A DNA stretch of 52,539 bases from Ruminococcus sp. (GCA_017404665.1 JAFRBX010000076.1:1-52539), one strand, 5' to 3'; positions 23,413 through 31,610 are shown, counted from the first letter of the stretch. The notes: a model not told the origin generated them from the sequence alone. Made by a program: numbers and translations.

Positions 23413-24807
23413 ATGAAATTCAAATACTATTGCAATAACGATTATGAAGCGGGTTGCGACTTTTTGATTGAGCTGAACCGCAAAAAACAAAACCACATCA
23501 ACTGGAACTGGGCGCGGTTTGAATGGATGATGAAGCACCCTGAGTTTGACAAAAGCCTGACGGAGTCTATTGGGCTTTGGCTGGACAGTGAGAAGGTCGT
23601 CGGCGCGGCGATCTACGATATGTATTTCGGCGAGGCTTTTTGCGGCGTGCTGCCGGGATATAAAGCACTCTACCCCGAAATACTTGATTACGCCTACCGC
23701 GAGTTAAGAGATGATAACGGCTTGGGGATCGCGATCTGCGATGATAACGAAAAGGAGATCGAGGCTGCAAAGCAGGCAGGCTTTTCCCTTGCCGAGCAAA
23801 CGGAATCTATAATGAGTATCAAGCTCGACAATGCCTTTCCCGTACAGCTTCCCAATCATTTTTGCATTACTGAGCTTGACCCCACAAGGGAGCCATATGC
23901 TTTTCAATGGCTGCTGTGGCAGGGCTTTGATCACGGAACGGACAAAACCGCGTTTGAAAAGGACGGCGATCTCATCCCGGAAATCCCTGTGTTCCGTAAG
24001 CATTTCAATCCCGCTCTCAGTATAGCGGCGAAAAACAGTAACGGAGAATATGTGAGCTACTGCTGTCTGTGGTACTCCGACAAAACCGATTACGCCTATG
24101 TCGAGCCTGTATGTACTGTTCCGTCATACAGAGGTATGGGGATAGCAAAAGCGGTCATTTATGAGGCGCTTAACCGCGCCAAAGCCCTCGGCGCGAAAAA
24201 GGCGTATGTCATCTCTGACACGGAGTTTTACGAAAAGCTGGGCTTTGAAAAAGAATACCGTTTTTCATTTTATTGGAAAAAGCCTTTGACTGTCAACGGC
24301 ACGGAATATCACATCGTCAAGCTGCTCGGAAAGGGCAAGGGTGGGTATTCCTACTTAGCTCAGCTTAATGATAAACAGGTGGTTGTCAAACAGATTCATC
24401 ATGAGCCGTGTGATTACTACACTTTCGGCAACAAAATCGAAGCCGAACGAAATGATTATGAGCTGCTGAAAAACGCGGGAATCAGAATCCCCGAAATGCT
24501 CGATATCGACAGCGAAAACGAACGGATTGTCAAGGAATATATTGACGGAAATACGGTTTTTGATATAGTGTCAAAGGGTGAGTCTGTGTCGGATTATCTC
24601 CCACAGGTGAGAGAAATGGCAGAGCTTGCAAAAGCGGCAGGGCTGAATATCGACTACTTCCCGACAAATTTTGTCGTTCAGGACGGCTTGATATGGTACA
24701 TCGATTACGAGTGCAACAGCTATATGGATGAATGGAGCTTTGAAAATTGGGGCGTGAAATACTGGTCACGCACACCCGAATTTGAGGAATATTTAAAAGA
24801 TCATTAA
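23413..24807 (+). CDS. GNAT acetyltransferase fused to a kinase-like (phosphotransferase) domain
   Basis: 464 residues. About 1-150 is a degenerate GNAT half and about 150-290 a full one (VEPVCTVPSYRGMGIAKAVIYEAL, then ISDTEFYEKLGFEKEYRF). About 296-464 resembles an aminoglycoside-phosphotransferase or protein-kinase fold: a glycine-rich loop LLGKGKGGYSYL, lysine in VVVKQIH, a helix EAERNDYELLKNAGI, a hinge-like IVKEYIDGNTVF, a catalytic-loop equivalent IDYFPTNFVV (Asp and Asn) and IDYE in place of DFG. The layout mirrors bifunctional acetyltransferase-phosphotransferase resistance enzymes in principle, but the sequences are not close to AAC(6')-APH(2''). Substrate unknown. Confidence 0.8.
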   Translation: MKFKYYCNNDYEAGCDFLIELNRKKQNHINWNWARFEWMMKHPEFDKSLTESIGLWLDSEKVVGAAIYDMYFGEAFCGVLPGYKALYPEILDYAYRELRDDNGLGIAICDDNEKEIEAAKQAGFSLAEQTESIMSIKLDNAFPVQLPNHFCITELDPTREPYAFQWLLWQGFDHGTDKTAFEKDGDLIPEIPVFRKHFNPALSIAAKNSNGEYVSYCCLWYSDKTDYAYVEPVCTVPSYRGMGIAKAVIYEALNRAKALGAKKAYVISDTEFYEKLGFEKEYRFSFYWKKPLTVNGTEYHIVKLLGKGKGGYSYLAQLNDKQVVVKQIHHEPCDYYTFGNKIEAERNDYELLKNAGIRIPEMLDIDSENERIVKEYIDGNTVFDIVSKGESVSDYLPQVREMAELAKAAGLNIDYFPTNFVVQDGLIWYIDYECNSYMDEWSFENWGVKYWSRTPEFEEYLKDH

Positions 24808-24819
24808 GGAGAAACGCTT

Positions 24820-24855
24820 TTGAAAAATAACTACAAATCAGAGATTGTTCGTTAG
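24820..24855 (+). other. Eleven-codon open frame with ribosome site
   Basis: AAGGAG (24806-24811) precedes TTG 24820, encoding MKNNYKSEIVR then TAG. It resembles the start of the GNAT at 19848 (MRNNYTIR), so it may be the stub of a lost acetyltransferase gene or a leader peptide. Confidence 0.3.
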
Positions 24856-24887
24856 GCGGGAGGTCTGACGAACGGTCACATCCTCCC
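24847..24887 (+). promoter_or_regulatory. Possible pseudoknot leader before RNHCP gene
   Basis: GTTCGT (24847-24852) pairs with ACGAAC (24868-24873), and GGGAGG (24858-24863) pairs with CCTCCC (24882-24887). The two pairings interleave, giving an H-type pseudoknot about 30 bases upstream of the AAGGAGG site of the next gene. Confidence 0.35.
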
Positions 24888-24921
24888 ATAGGTTATCTTA
24901 ACTTTAAGGAGGACATTTCCC

Positions 24922-25353
24922 ATGAACAGGGAAAACAAAAGAAAAATATACAAGAAAGATTATTACAAAACACACGCCTGTAAAGAATCCTTCACCTGCA
25001 AAAGCTGTGGACATGAAGTAGTCCCGACAGGCGCGGGATCAAATCACCGCAATCATTGCCCAAACTGTTTGTGCAGTCAGCATCTCGATATCGAGCCGGG
25101 CGACCGCGCGGCAGGCTGTGGAGGTCTGATGGAGCCGATAGCGGTTTGGGTACGCAAAAACGGAGAGTGGGCAATCATACACCGCTGTCGTATATGTGGT
25201 GCGCTCAGCTCAAACCGTATCGCGGCGGATGATAATCCGCTGAAACTGATGTCGCTCGCTATGAAGCCGATCGCCCTCCCGCCATTTCCGGTGGAAAGGC
25301 TTGAGGAAATGACGCGGTTGATGGGCGGAGATGGAGAAATAAAAAGGAAGTAA
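24922..25353 (+). CDS. RNHCP zinc-ribbon domain protein
   Basis: 143 residues with AAGGAGG upstream. The diagnostic RNHCP motif occurs in GSNHRNHCPNCLCSQHLD. Cys pairs CKSC, CPNC and CRIC suggest a double zinc ribbon. The invariant IEPGDRAAGCGGLMEPIAVW and WAIIHRCRICG are typical. The family is widespread in gut Firmicutes and has no established biochemical role; nucleic-acid binding is a guess. Confidence 0.9.
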   Translation: MNRENKRKIYKKDYYKTHACKESFTCKSCGHEVVPTGAGSNHRNHCPNCLCSQHLDIEPGDRAAGCGGLMEPIAVWVRKNGEWAIIHRCRICGALSSNRIAADDNPLKLMSLAMKPIALPPFPVERLEEMTRLMGGDGEIKRK

Positions 25354-25370
25354 AGCAAGGAGGAATTATC

Positions 25371-26057
25371 ATGAAAATCTTAGTTATCAACGGCAGTCCT
25401 AAAAAGGACAAGAGCGACACCATGCACATCACCCGCGCCTTTCTGGACGGGATGAATGATGCGGCGGAAAATGAAATACATATTATCCACGCGATAGACA
25501 AGCATATCGAATACTGCACCGGTTGCTTTGCCTGTATGAGAAATGGCGGCAACTGCATCCACAACGATGATATGCGCGGTATTTTGGAAGAAATCCTCGA
25601 CAGCGATTTGTTGATTTGGAGCTATCCACTCTACTGCTACGGTATGCCCGCACTGCTGAAGGCGCTGCTTGACCGCACCCTGCCGTTGTCCTCTATGGCG
25701 ATGCAGAAGGTCGGCGACCGCTATGAGCACGTAGGTCAGGCGGATTTCAGTCATCTGAAATATGTGATGATCTGCGGCTGCGGTTTCCCGAACAGCAAGC
25801 ATAATTTTGAGCCTGCCGTGATGCAGTTTACAAGATGCTTTCCCAATCACCATACGATGATCACCATTCCCGAAAGTCCGATGTTCAACGCGCCCGAAGC
25901 GGCGGTCGTCACCGCTCCGCGCTTAGAGCTTGTCAAAAAGGCTGGAATGCAATACGCTGAGAGCGGTATCATTAGCGATGAACTGCTGAAAGAAATTACC
26001 TCACCGATGATACCCGAGAAACAATATACGGAAATGGTCAATGGAACAGTCGGTTGA
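25371..26057 (+). CDS. Flavodoxin-family NAD(P)H-dependent oxidoreductase
   Basis: 228 residues with AAGGAGG. The FMN-binding opening is KILVINGSPKKDKSDT, followed by the Cys-containing CTGCFACMRNGGNCIHNDDM segment usual for iron-sulfur flavoprotein-like reductases and the WSYPLYCYGMPALLKALLDR flavin-site motif. It should reduce quinones, nitro- or azo-compounds with NAD(P)H in the cytosol. Its end overlaps the yjdF-like gene by 17 bases. Confidence 0.92.
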   Translation: MKILVINGSPKKDKSDTMHITRAFLDGMNDAAENEIHIIHAIDKHIEYCTGCFACMRNGGNCIHNDDMRGILEEILDSDLLIWSYPLYCYGMPALLKALLDRTLPLSSMAMQKVGDRYEHVGQADFSHLKYVMICGCGFPNSKHNFEPAVMQFTRCFPNHHTMITIPESPMFNAPEAAVVTAPRLELVKKAGMQYAESGIISDELLKEITSPMIPEKQYTEMVNGTVG

Positions 26058-26460
26058 GTCAAAGCTGACAATTTACTTTGAATATCCGCTTTGGGTAGGC
26101 GTGTTTGAGGAGCTTGACGGCGATAAGCTGTCCGCTTGCAGAATGGTGTTCGGCGCGGAGCCAACCGATTCGGAGATATACGACTTTATCCTCAAGCATT
26201 ACTACAACCTAATGTTCAGCGCACCCGTAAAAGCCGAGATTAAGCAGAAGGCTGATAATCCCAAACGCCGACAGCGAAACGCGCGAAAGCAGCTTGAAAA
26301 TACGGGTATAGGCACTAAATCGCAACAAGCACTGCAAAAGCAATTTGAGGAAAACAAAACCGAGCGCAAAATCAAATCACGAGAGCAAAGAGAAGCCGAA
26401 AAACAGCGGCAGTACGAGCTGAAACAACAGAAACGTAAAGAAAAACGCAGAGGACATTAG
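26041..26460 (+). CDS. YjdF family protein (DUF2992)
   Basis: 139 residues. The start LTIYFEYPLWVGVFEELDGDKLSACRMVFGAEPTDSEIY is the YjdF signature, and the C-terminal half is a highly basic KR-rich helix (RRQRNARKQLEN, SREQREAEKQRQ). In other Firmicutes yjdF is controlled by a riboswitch for azaaromatic compounds; I see no room for that RNA here because the gene overlaps the flavodoxin gene. Coupling to a reductase suggests a joint response to aromatic toxins, an inference. Confidence 0.88.
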   Translation: MEQSVESKLTIYFEYPLWVGVFEELDGDKLSACRMVFGAEPTDSEIYDFILKHYYNLMFSAPVKAEIKQKADNPKRRQRNARKQLENTGIGTKSQQALQKQFEENKTERKIKSREQREAEKQRQYELKQQKRKEKRRGH

Positions 26461-26470
26461 AGAGGTAATT

Positions 26471-27118
26471 ATGAAACTGAAATATTTAGGGATTTGCGGA
26501 ATTATCAGCTTATTATCCTACACGGCGATGGTGCTCTTTTCGCCGCTGGCTTATCCGGGTTATGACTGGCTGAGTATGGCTGTCAGTGATCTATCGGCGG
26601 ACGGCGCGCCGTCACAGGCGCTCGCCGAGCTGTTGAACGCGCTGTTCGGTCCGTGCGGGATCGTTTCGATTATGGCGGTTTGCGTTGCGGTCAGAGGTTT
26701 TCTGTCACAATCATTCAGGTTGGGAATTTACTTCTTCGCCGCAATGGAATGGGTCACGGTTGTTGGTTATAAAATGTTTCCTTTGGCGCAGGGAGAAGAT
26801 ATGTCATCCTTCCAAAACATCATGCACATCGTTGTAACCGTTTTGGTTGTGCTGTTTTCTATCGTTTCACTGATCCTGATTGCTGTAGGCGGCAGGAAAT
26901 CGGTTCCGTCACTCAGTGTTTGGGCGATTGTTTGCTTTGCGGCGATGATGCTCGGCGCGATTGGAACAGGAGCTATGCCAAAAGCGGTGTTCGGCTTGTT
27001 CGAGCGCTTCAGCACCTTTTCGGCTGTGGTTTTCAATGCTGTGCTTGGCATATGCCTGATGACAGGAAAGTTTGAAAAAGCGAGAGATATCACAGAGCAA
27101 CCTCGTGTGAAGGAGTAA
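26471..27118 (+). CDS. DUF998 membrane protein
   Basis: 215 residues. Six hydrophobic helices are visible, starting YLGICGIISLLSYTAMVLFSPLAYPGYDWLSMAVSDLSADGAPSQ, where PGYxxLxxxxSDL is characteristic of DUF998. Function is unknown. It starts 10 bases after yjdF with GAGAGG upstream and is co-directional with the whole block. Confidence 0.88.
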   Translation: MKLKYLGICGIISLLSYTAMVLFSPLAYPGYDWLSMAVSDLSADGAPSQALAELLNALFGPCGIVSIMAVCVAVRGFLSQSFRLGIYFFAAMEWVTVVGYKMFPLAQGEDMSSFQNIMHIVVTVLVVLFSIVSLILIAVGGRKSVPSLSVWAIVCFAAMMLGAIGTGAMPKAVFGLFERFSTFSAVVFNAVLGICLMTGKFEKARDITEQPRVKE

Positions 27119-27181
27119 ATGATGCTGAAAGAAATCAACGCGCTGTGAATGCGAGGACAGAAAAACAGAGGGGATGATTTG

Positions 27182-27544
27182 ATGAAGCTGAAAAATTTTC
27201 TGATTGTGGTCAAGGATATCGAAAAAGCCAGACAATTCTACCATGACTTGTTTGGCCTTGAAATGCTGACCGACAATGACGGCAATATGATACTGACAGA
27301 CGGTCTTGTGCTGCAGGAAGAAAAGTATTGGAAAGACTTTTTGAAAAGAGATGTGATTCCGCAAAGCAATTCGTGTGAATTGTACTTTGAAGAAGCCGAT
27401 ATAGAAGGGTTTGTTCAAAAGCTTGAAAGGCTGTATCCGGACATTCAATATGTCAATCGGCTGATGACACACAGCTGGGGACAGACGGTTATCCGCTTTT
27501 ACGACTTAGACAGCAATCTTATTGAAGTCGGGACGGCGATGTAA
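27182..27544 (+). CDS. Glyoxalase/bleomycin-resistance fold protein (copy 2)
   Basis: 120 residues, ATG 27182 after GGGGATGATTTG. The same VOC-fold family as the gene at 21010, with about 14 differences in 120 residues, mostly conservative, and long identical runs such as SCELYFEEADIEGFV. Conservation of the whole chain after duplication argues that both copies work. It is the last gene of the co-directional block before a new promoter region. Confidence 0.9.
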   Translation: MKLKNFLIVVKDIEKARQFYHDLFGLEMLTDNDGNMILTDGLVLQEEKYWKDFLKRDVIPQSNSCELYFEEADIEGFVQKLERLYPDIQYVNRLMTHSWGQTVIRFYDLDSNLIEVGTAM

Positions 27545-27633
27545 AAAATGGAGTATAGAAGCATGTTTGCGTATTGAAAATAAAATACGCAAATGACATA
27601 AATTCTGATTTTGGGACGTTGAAACAGGTTATA

Positions 27634-27676
27634 AGCAACAACCAGTTGCTTTTCATCGTGATAACGCTATGTTATC
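27634..27676. promoter_or_regulatory. Promoter region with two 6-5-6 palindromes
   Basis: AGCAAC-N5-GTTGCT (27634-27650) and GATAAC-N5-GTTATC (27660-27676) are perfect palindromes. A modest promoter, TTGCTT (27646-27651) with a 16-nt spacer and TATGTT (27668-27673), runs through both. They are candidate operators for the HTH protein that follows. Confidence 0.5.
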
Positions 27677-27697
27677 ATTACATCAGGAGGTGTGCTT

Positions 27698-28462
27698 ATG
27701 GATGCAAAAGAAGTAATTTATGAACTCAGAACAAAAAACGGCTTGTCGCAGGACGAGCTTGCCGAGAAGGTGTTTGTGACCCGTCAGGCAGTAAGCCGTT
27801 GGGAGAACGGTGAAACAGTACCGAATACCGAAACCTTAAAGCTGCTGTCGAATGTCTTCGGCGTTTCTATCAACACGCTGCTCGGCGCGCCGCGTCAGCT
27901 TATCTGCCAGTGCTGCGGTATGCCGCTGGAGGATGACATCATCGGCAGAAATCAAGACGGAACGCTGAATGAGGATTACTGCAAGTGGTGCTATGCCGAC
28001 GGAGAGTATACCTACAGCGATATGGATGAATTGATAGATGTTTGTATACCCCATATGGTCAAGGAGGGCTTTTCCAAAGAACAGGCGCGCACTTATATGA
28101 AAGAAATGCTGCCCAAGCTCGATTACTGGAAAAGATATGAGGAGCTCAGCGACAACGGACAGTTTGAAGCATTGAAGCAAAAACTGATTGATGAAATCAA
28201 CGACCTTCACATCGAGGGCATGCCGAAGGTCGAAAAGCTGAACGCCCTCGTCGGCAAATACGTCAATCTTGAATATCGGCTGCCGAACGGTACAAAAGTG
28301 ACATTCCTTGATGATGGAGCTACCTATCTCGGAAATCAGCTCGAATCGGAATTTGGCGGAGAGAGGTGCTTCGGTGTCCTTGCCAATATGGATTTCATCC
28401 TGATTTGCACCTACGGCGCGGACGGAGCAGACCCGGAACTTGTGCTGTATAAAAAGAGATGA
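27698..28462 (+). CDS. Xre-family HTH protein with zinc-ribbon domain
   Basis: 254 residues. ATG 27698 is set by CAGGAGGTG; an in-frame GTG at 27692 overlaps it. Residues 1-65 are an Xre HTH (KNGLSQDELAEKVFVTRQAVSRWENGETVPN). About 70-155 is the putative zinc-ribbon family with CQCCGMPL, CKWCYADGEYTY and a helical extension IDVCIPHMVKEGFSKEQAR. About 185-254 is a small beta domain I do not recognise. It could sense a ligand or metal and control its own promoter through the palindromes upstream. Confidence 0.88.
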   Translation: MDAKEVIYELRTKNGLSQDELAEKVFVTRQAVSRWENGETVPNTETLKLLSNVFGVSINTLLGAPRQLICQCCGMPLEDDIIGRNQDGTLNEDYCKWCYADGEYTYSDMDELIDVCIPHMVKEGFSKEQARTYMKEMLPKLDYWKRYEELSDNGQFEALKQKLIDEINDLHIEGMPKVEKLNALVGKYVNLEYRLPNGTKVTFLDDGATYLGNQLESEFGGERCFGVLANMDFILICTYGADGADPELVLYKKR

Positions 28463-28521
28463 ACGCAGAAATAATTGACCATCCTCGTCATATTTTTGAG
28501 GTGTAAAAACGAATTATTCTT

Positions 28522-28566
28522 AAAATTGGGCAAAGCTGACATAAAGTCAAATTTGCCCAATTTTTT
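28522..28566. terminator. Bidirectional terminator near left edge of the mobile element
   Basis: AAAATTGGGCAAA (28522-28534) pairs with TTTGCCCAATTTT (28552-28564), with T-runs on both strands. It ends the HTH gene and the minus-strand DUF6076 gene. The rest of 28463-28693 is AT-rich with no gene I support. Confidence 0.88.
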
Positions 28567-28693
28567 ATATATCAGTTTGCTGTTTACTATTTCTGTTGTC
28601 TATGCAAACATAGTTTCAGAAGAAAACGAGAATGAGTTTCGTGAAAATCTGTATCACCAAAATCTGATATACTATAATCAAAGAATACGAAAT

Positions 28694-30202
28694 TTATTTC
28701 CTCTTTCTGTTTGGAAAATACTCTTCCATCCAATCAATGTATTCCTCCGCAGTAATTTGACCTGCGGTGCATTCATCACGCTGTACAAGAGCCTCGTACT
28801 TCCATTTCTTAAAATCGGTTTCCTTGATTTGCCGCACCTTGACCCTCGCGGCATACCGCTTATAATACTTACTGTAAATCGGCAGAGCCTTGTTCTCTGC
28901 CATTTTCTTTTTGTAGTTTTCCTGCGCGGCGAGCTCCTGACAGCTTCGTGTTTCACCGTCCGCGACTTTGTCGCAGAATCGTGTGTCGTAGTTGCCTTTC
29001 ATAATAAAATACTTGCCGCAGCGTTTGCACTTTCTGAAGTGAATACCGTTCTCGAGCATCTTACTCAGCTCAAGCTCAAGCATTTCTTCCGTAGATGAAA
29101 AGCTGTATCGCCTTGTCAATCTGTGAGTGCGGCGCAGACAATGAGAGAGCGTGTCTGTCGATGTGCTCAATTCCGCAGCCAGTTTTTCCAGAGGCTCCGC
29201 AGGGTATTCCATTTTAAGCTGTGCTATCGTTGCGCTGAAATCATAAGTGTGAGTTTTCTCGTCCATTAAGGGAGCGAATGCCATATACAGTTCCTCATTT
29301 CGTTCAATGAACGGAGGAAAATCCTTTGCCATTCTGAATGTATAATATCTTTCGGCAGGACTCATATTTCCGAGCAATTCAGGATAGTAATCCTCATCAA
29401 AACAGAACTGTAAAATATCAAGGTATTCCTTCTGCAAGGCTTTCAAATATTGATAATACCGCTTTATAGAAAGATAAGTATCCGCGCTCCGTTTTATCAC
29501 TGGAGGACATATCGCGGTATATAAAGACACTTCCGTAATACCCCTTATGTCGTCAACTGAAAAATAATATTCATAGTAGTTGTGAATCCGCTCATCTAAT
29601 TGATTCTCTATTTTTTCAGGCGGAAACTCTTTTCTTTCTTCCGTCTGTTTATCTTTGTTATTTTTGACGTGTTCCTCCCTGAGTTTATAAAAAAGACCAT
29701 AAATTAACGCCGTATCCTTGTACGCCAAATCAAAATCAGCGTAAACAAAGTCAAGAATTCCCTCGCCGAGAGGCAGAGTGATGTTACATCCGCTAAGAAT
29801 ATTATGTAACGGTTGGCGTGTGAGTTCAGGATGCTCCTCATAGAAAGTTTCTACATAGTCTTCAAAGTGTCTCCTTTCAATCTTATAGCGGGACTCAAAA
29901 GCCGCCAAAGACTGTTTCTGTTTAGCAATTTTGTTTTCAAGATATTCTTTCGAATCTTCCTCTTTGGGTGTATGTTCGCTGACAAATCTATTGAGCTGTT
30001 CCTCCGTTCCCTCGTCCTCAATCCAATAATACATATTTACAAATTCGTATTTATAATTCACCTGAATCTGAACGGTTCTATTATCTCGCGGAAACAAAGC
30101 AAAATTCGTATTTATATCAAGAGTAACATACTTGTTGTTAGCTCTTAGCCAGCGGTACTTTTCGTATTCGGTTGGTTTGTAACTCGAATAATCCTTATCC
30201 AT
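28694..30202 (-). CDS. DUF6076 protein of mobile element
   Basis: 502 residues. ATG 30202 follows GAGGGAT; an upstream in-frame start lacks a site. Most of the protein is helical and charged. Near the C-terminus a Cys cluster (FRKCKRCGKYFIMKG, then RFCDK and RSCQE) forms a zinc ribbon, followed by helices ending in ITAEEYIDWMEEYFPNRKRK. This C-terminal region is the hallmark of the DUF6076 family, common as cargo in Firmicute integrative elements, with unknown function. It is transcribed divergently from the ATPase gene. Confidence 0.82.
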   Translation of the reverse strand: MDKDYSSYKPTEYEKYRWLRANNKYVTLDINTNFALFPRDNRTVQIQVNYKYEFVNMYYWIEDEGTEEQLNRFVSEHTPKEEDSKEYLENKIAKQKQSLAAFESRYKIERRHFEDYVETFYEEHPELTRQPLHNILSGCNITLPLGEGILDFVYADFDLAYKDTALIYGLFYKLREEHVKNNKDKQTEERKEFPPEKIENQLDERIHNYYEYYFSVDDIRGITEVSLYTAICPPVIKRSADTYLSIKRYYQYLKALQKEYLDILQFCFDEDYYPELLGNMSPAERYYTFRMAKDFPPFIERNEELYMAFAPLMDEKTHTYDFSATIAQLKMEYPAEPLEKLAAELSTSTDTLSHCLRRTHRLTRRYSFSSTEEMLELELSKMLENGIHFRKCKRCGKYFIMKGNYDTRFCDKVADGETRSCQELAAQENYKKKMAENKALPIYSKYYKRYAARVKVRQIKETDFKKWKYEALVQRDECTAGQITAEEYIDWMEEYFPNRKRK

Positions 30203-30265
30203 TTTTATCCCTCGTTTTTGGAGAATCAAGATTTGCTTATTTTTCGATGATCAACATCACTACAA

Positions 30266-30333
30266 AGAACATTCTACAAAACTATTGTGTTTTTGTCAAT
30301 GTTGAGTTTATAATTAAATCGAAAGAACGTTCT
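30266..30333. promoter_or_regulatory. Element promoter flanked by two AGAACRTTCT palindromes
   Basis: AGAACATTCT (30266-30275) and the perfect palindrome AGAACGTTCT (30324-30333) bracket a promoter with TTGTGT (30285-30290), an 18-nt spacer and TATAAT (30309-30314). Both lie in the divergent region between the DUF6076 and ATPase genes. Confidence 0.5.
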
Positions 30334-30342
30334 GAAATTTTA

Positions 30343-31455
30343 ATGAATGAGGTGATAACCATAACAGACTACAGCAAATATGATTTAGACATCAGAAAAA
30401 CATTTAACTCTATTGACGGAGATACGCTTCTTGATATGGACTTGCCTGCAACAAAGTTTGTTATCAAAGACCTGCTACCTCAAGGGCTTGCTATCATCGG
30501 CGGCTCTCCGAAGGTCGGTAAGTCTTGGCTGATGCTTGACTGGTGTGTTCGCATTGCAAAGGGAGAAAAGATTTGGAATTTTTCTACTGTGCAAGGGACA
30601 ACCCTCTATGTAAGTCTTGAAGATACAGCGAGCAGACTGCAGGAGAGGTTACTTTCCGTTACAGACGAGGCTCCAAATGTTTTCTTTACTACGTTCAGTT
30701 TTAAAATCAGCGAAGGTCTTGAAGAGCAAGTCAAGAATTTTATTGCGGAGCATCCCGATACCGTTCTCATTGTGATTGATACGTTTCAGATGATCCGTAA
30801 CACAGGAAGTGAAGTCAGTTATGCCAGTGACTACAACGAGATTGAGATTATCAAAAAGCTTGCGGAGGAGTTGAAGATAACAATTCTCCTTGTCCATCAT
30901 CTGCGAAAGCAGGGTGACAGCGACCCGTTCAATATGCTCTCTGGCACTAACGGTTTAGCGGGCGGCGTAGATACTATGTTCGTTCTCGACAAAAGTAAAC
31001 GCTGCTCCACCAACGCCACGCTCCACTGCTCGGGGCGTGACATTGAGGACAGAGAGATTGAACTGACATTTGACAAGGACAGCTGCACTTGGAACTTTGT
31101 TTCCGACAGCTCGGACAACCCTGAAATGCTGTTGCCCGATGACATTCATCTGCTGATTGATTTTATGAAACAGAAGAATAGTTTTACTGGTTCAAACACA
31201 GACTTCACAAATGAATTTATTTCTTTCTGCGGTAAAGAAATCAGCGCGAAATCTTTGAAGCGCAGAATGAACAGATATCGCAGAGAGCTTGAAGAAAACG
31301 GAGTCGAGTTTCAATCAAACCGCAGTAACGGTAAAAGGATTTTAAATATCTGTTACACAGGCAAAAGTGACGATAGTGACGTTAAGGACGATAAAAATAC
31401 CGCTCCCGAAAATGTCGTCAATATCGTCCCTGTCGTCCCTGAGCGCGCGTGTTAG
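30343..31455 (+). CDS. RepA-like RecA-fold ATPase of mobile element
   Basis: 370 residues from ATG 30343. Walker A is GGSPKVGKSW, Walker B is TVLIVIDTFQ, a sensor-like motif is LLVHHLRKQGDSDPF, and SGTNGLAGGVDTMFVL follows, as in AAA_25/RepA helicases of mobilizable elements. The C-terminal third looks like a winged helix (SLKRRMNRYRRELEENGVEF). It probably loads or unwinds DNA for element replication. ATG 30343 has no ribosome site upstream, while GAGGTGAT (30349-30356) lies inside the frame just before an ATA codon at 30361, so the true start is uncertain. Confidence 0.85.
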   Translation: MNEVITITDYSKYDLDIRKTFNSIDGDTLLDMDLPATKFVIKDLLPQGLAIIGGSPKVGKSWLMLDWCVRIAKGEKIWNFSTVQGTTLYVSLEDTASRLQERLLSVTDEAPNVFFTTFSFKISEGLEEQVKNFIAEHPDTVLIVIDTFQMIRNTGSEVSYASDYNEIEIIKKLAEELKITILLVHHLRKQGDSDPFNMLSGTNGLAGGVDTMFVLDKSKRCSTNATLHCSGRDIEDREIELTFDKDSCTWNFVSDSSDNPEMLLPDDIHLLIDFMKQKNSFTGSNTDFTNEFISFCGKEISAKSLKRRMNRYRRELEENGVEFQSNRSNGKRILNICYTGKSDDSDVKDDKNTAPENVVNIVPVVPERAC

Positions 31456-31610
31456 CCTGAATTTGCCGACGTGTCGGCTTTTCAGTAACTATTCGGGAAT
31501 ATACCCGAAATCAAAACAAAGGCAAATTTAGGCGCAGTGTGCCCGTGTTAAGCCGAGTATATAACGCCGGTTTATTTAACGGCAGCATAAAACACAGGAA
31601 GAATTAAAAA
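31456..31610. other. Gene-free stretch with small hairpins
   Basis: Between the ATPase gene and the structured element are GCCGAC/GTCGGC near 31464 and TTCGGG-AATATA-CCCGAA near 31490. No open frame with a ribosome site is present. Confidence 0.5.

Noticed and set aside
26041-26060. yjdF riboswitch upstream of the YjdF gene
   Set aside because: The gene begins within the preceding coding sequence, leaving no leader for the RNA.
28475-29098. 207-codon plus-strand frame
   Set aside because: It overlaps the zinc-ribbon end of the DUF6076 gene, crosses a terminator and has no ribosome site.
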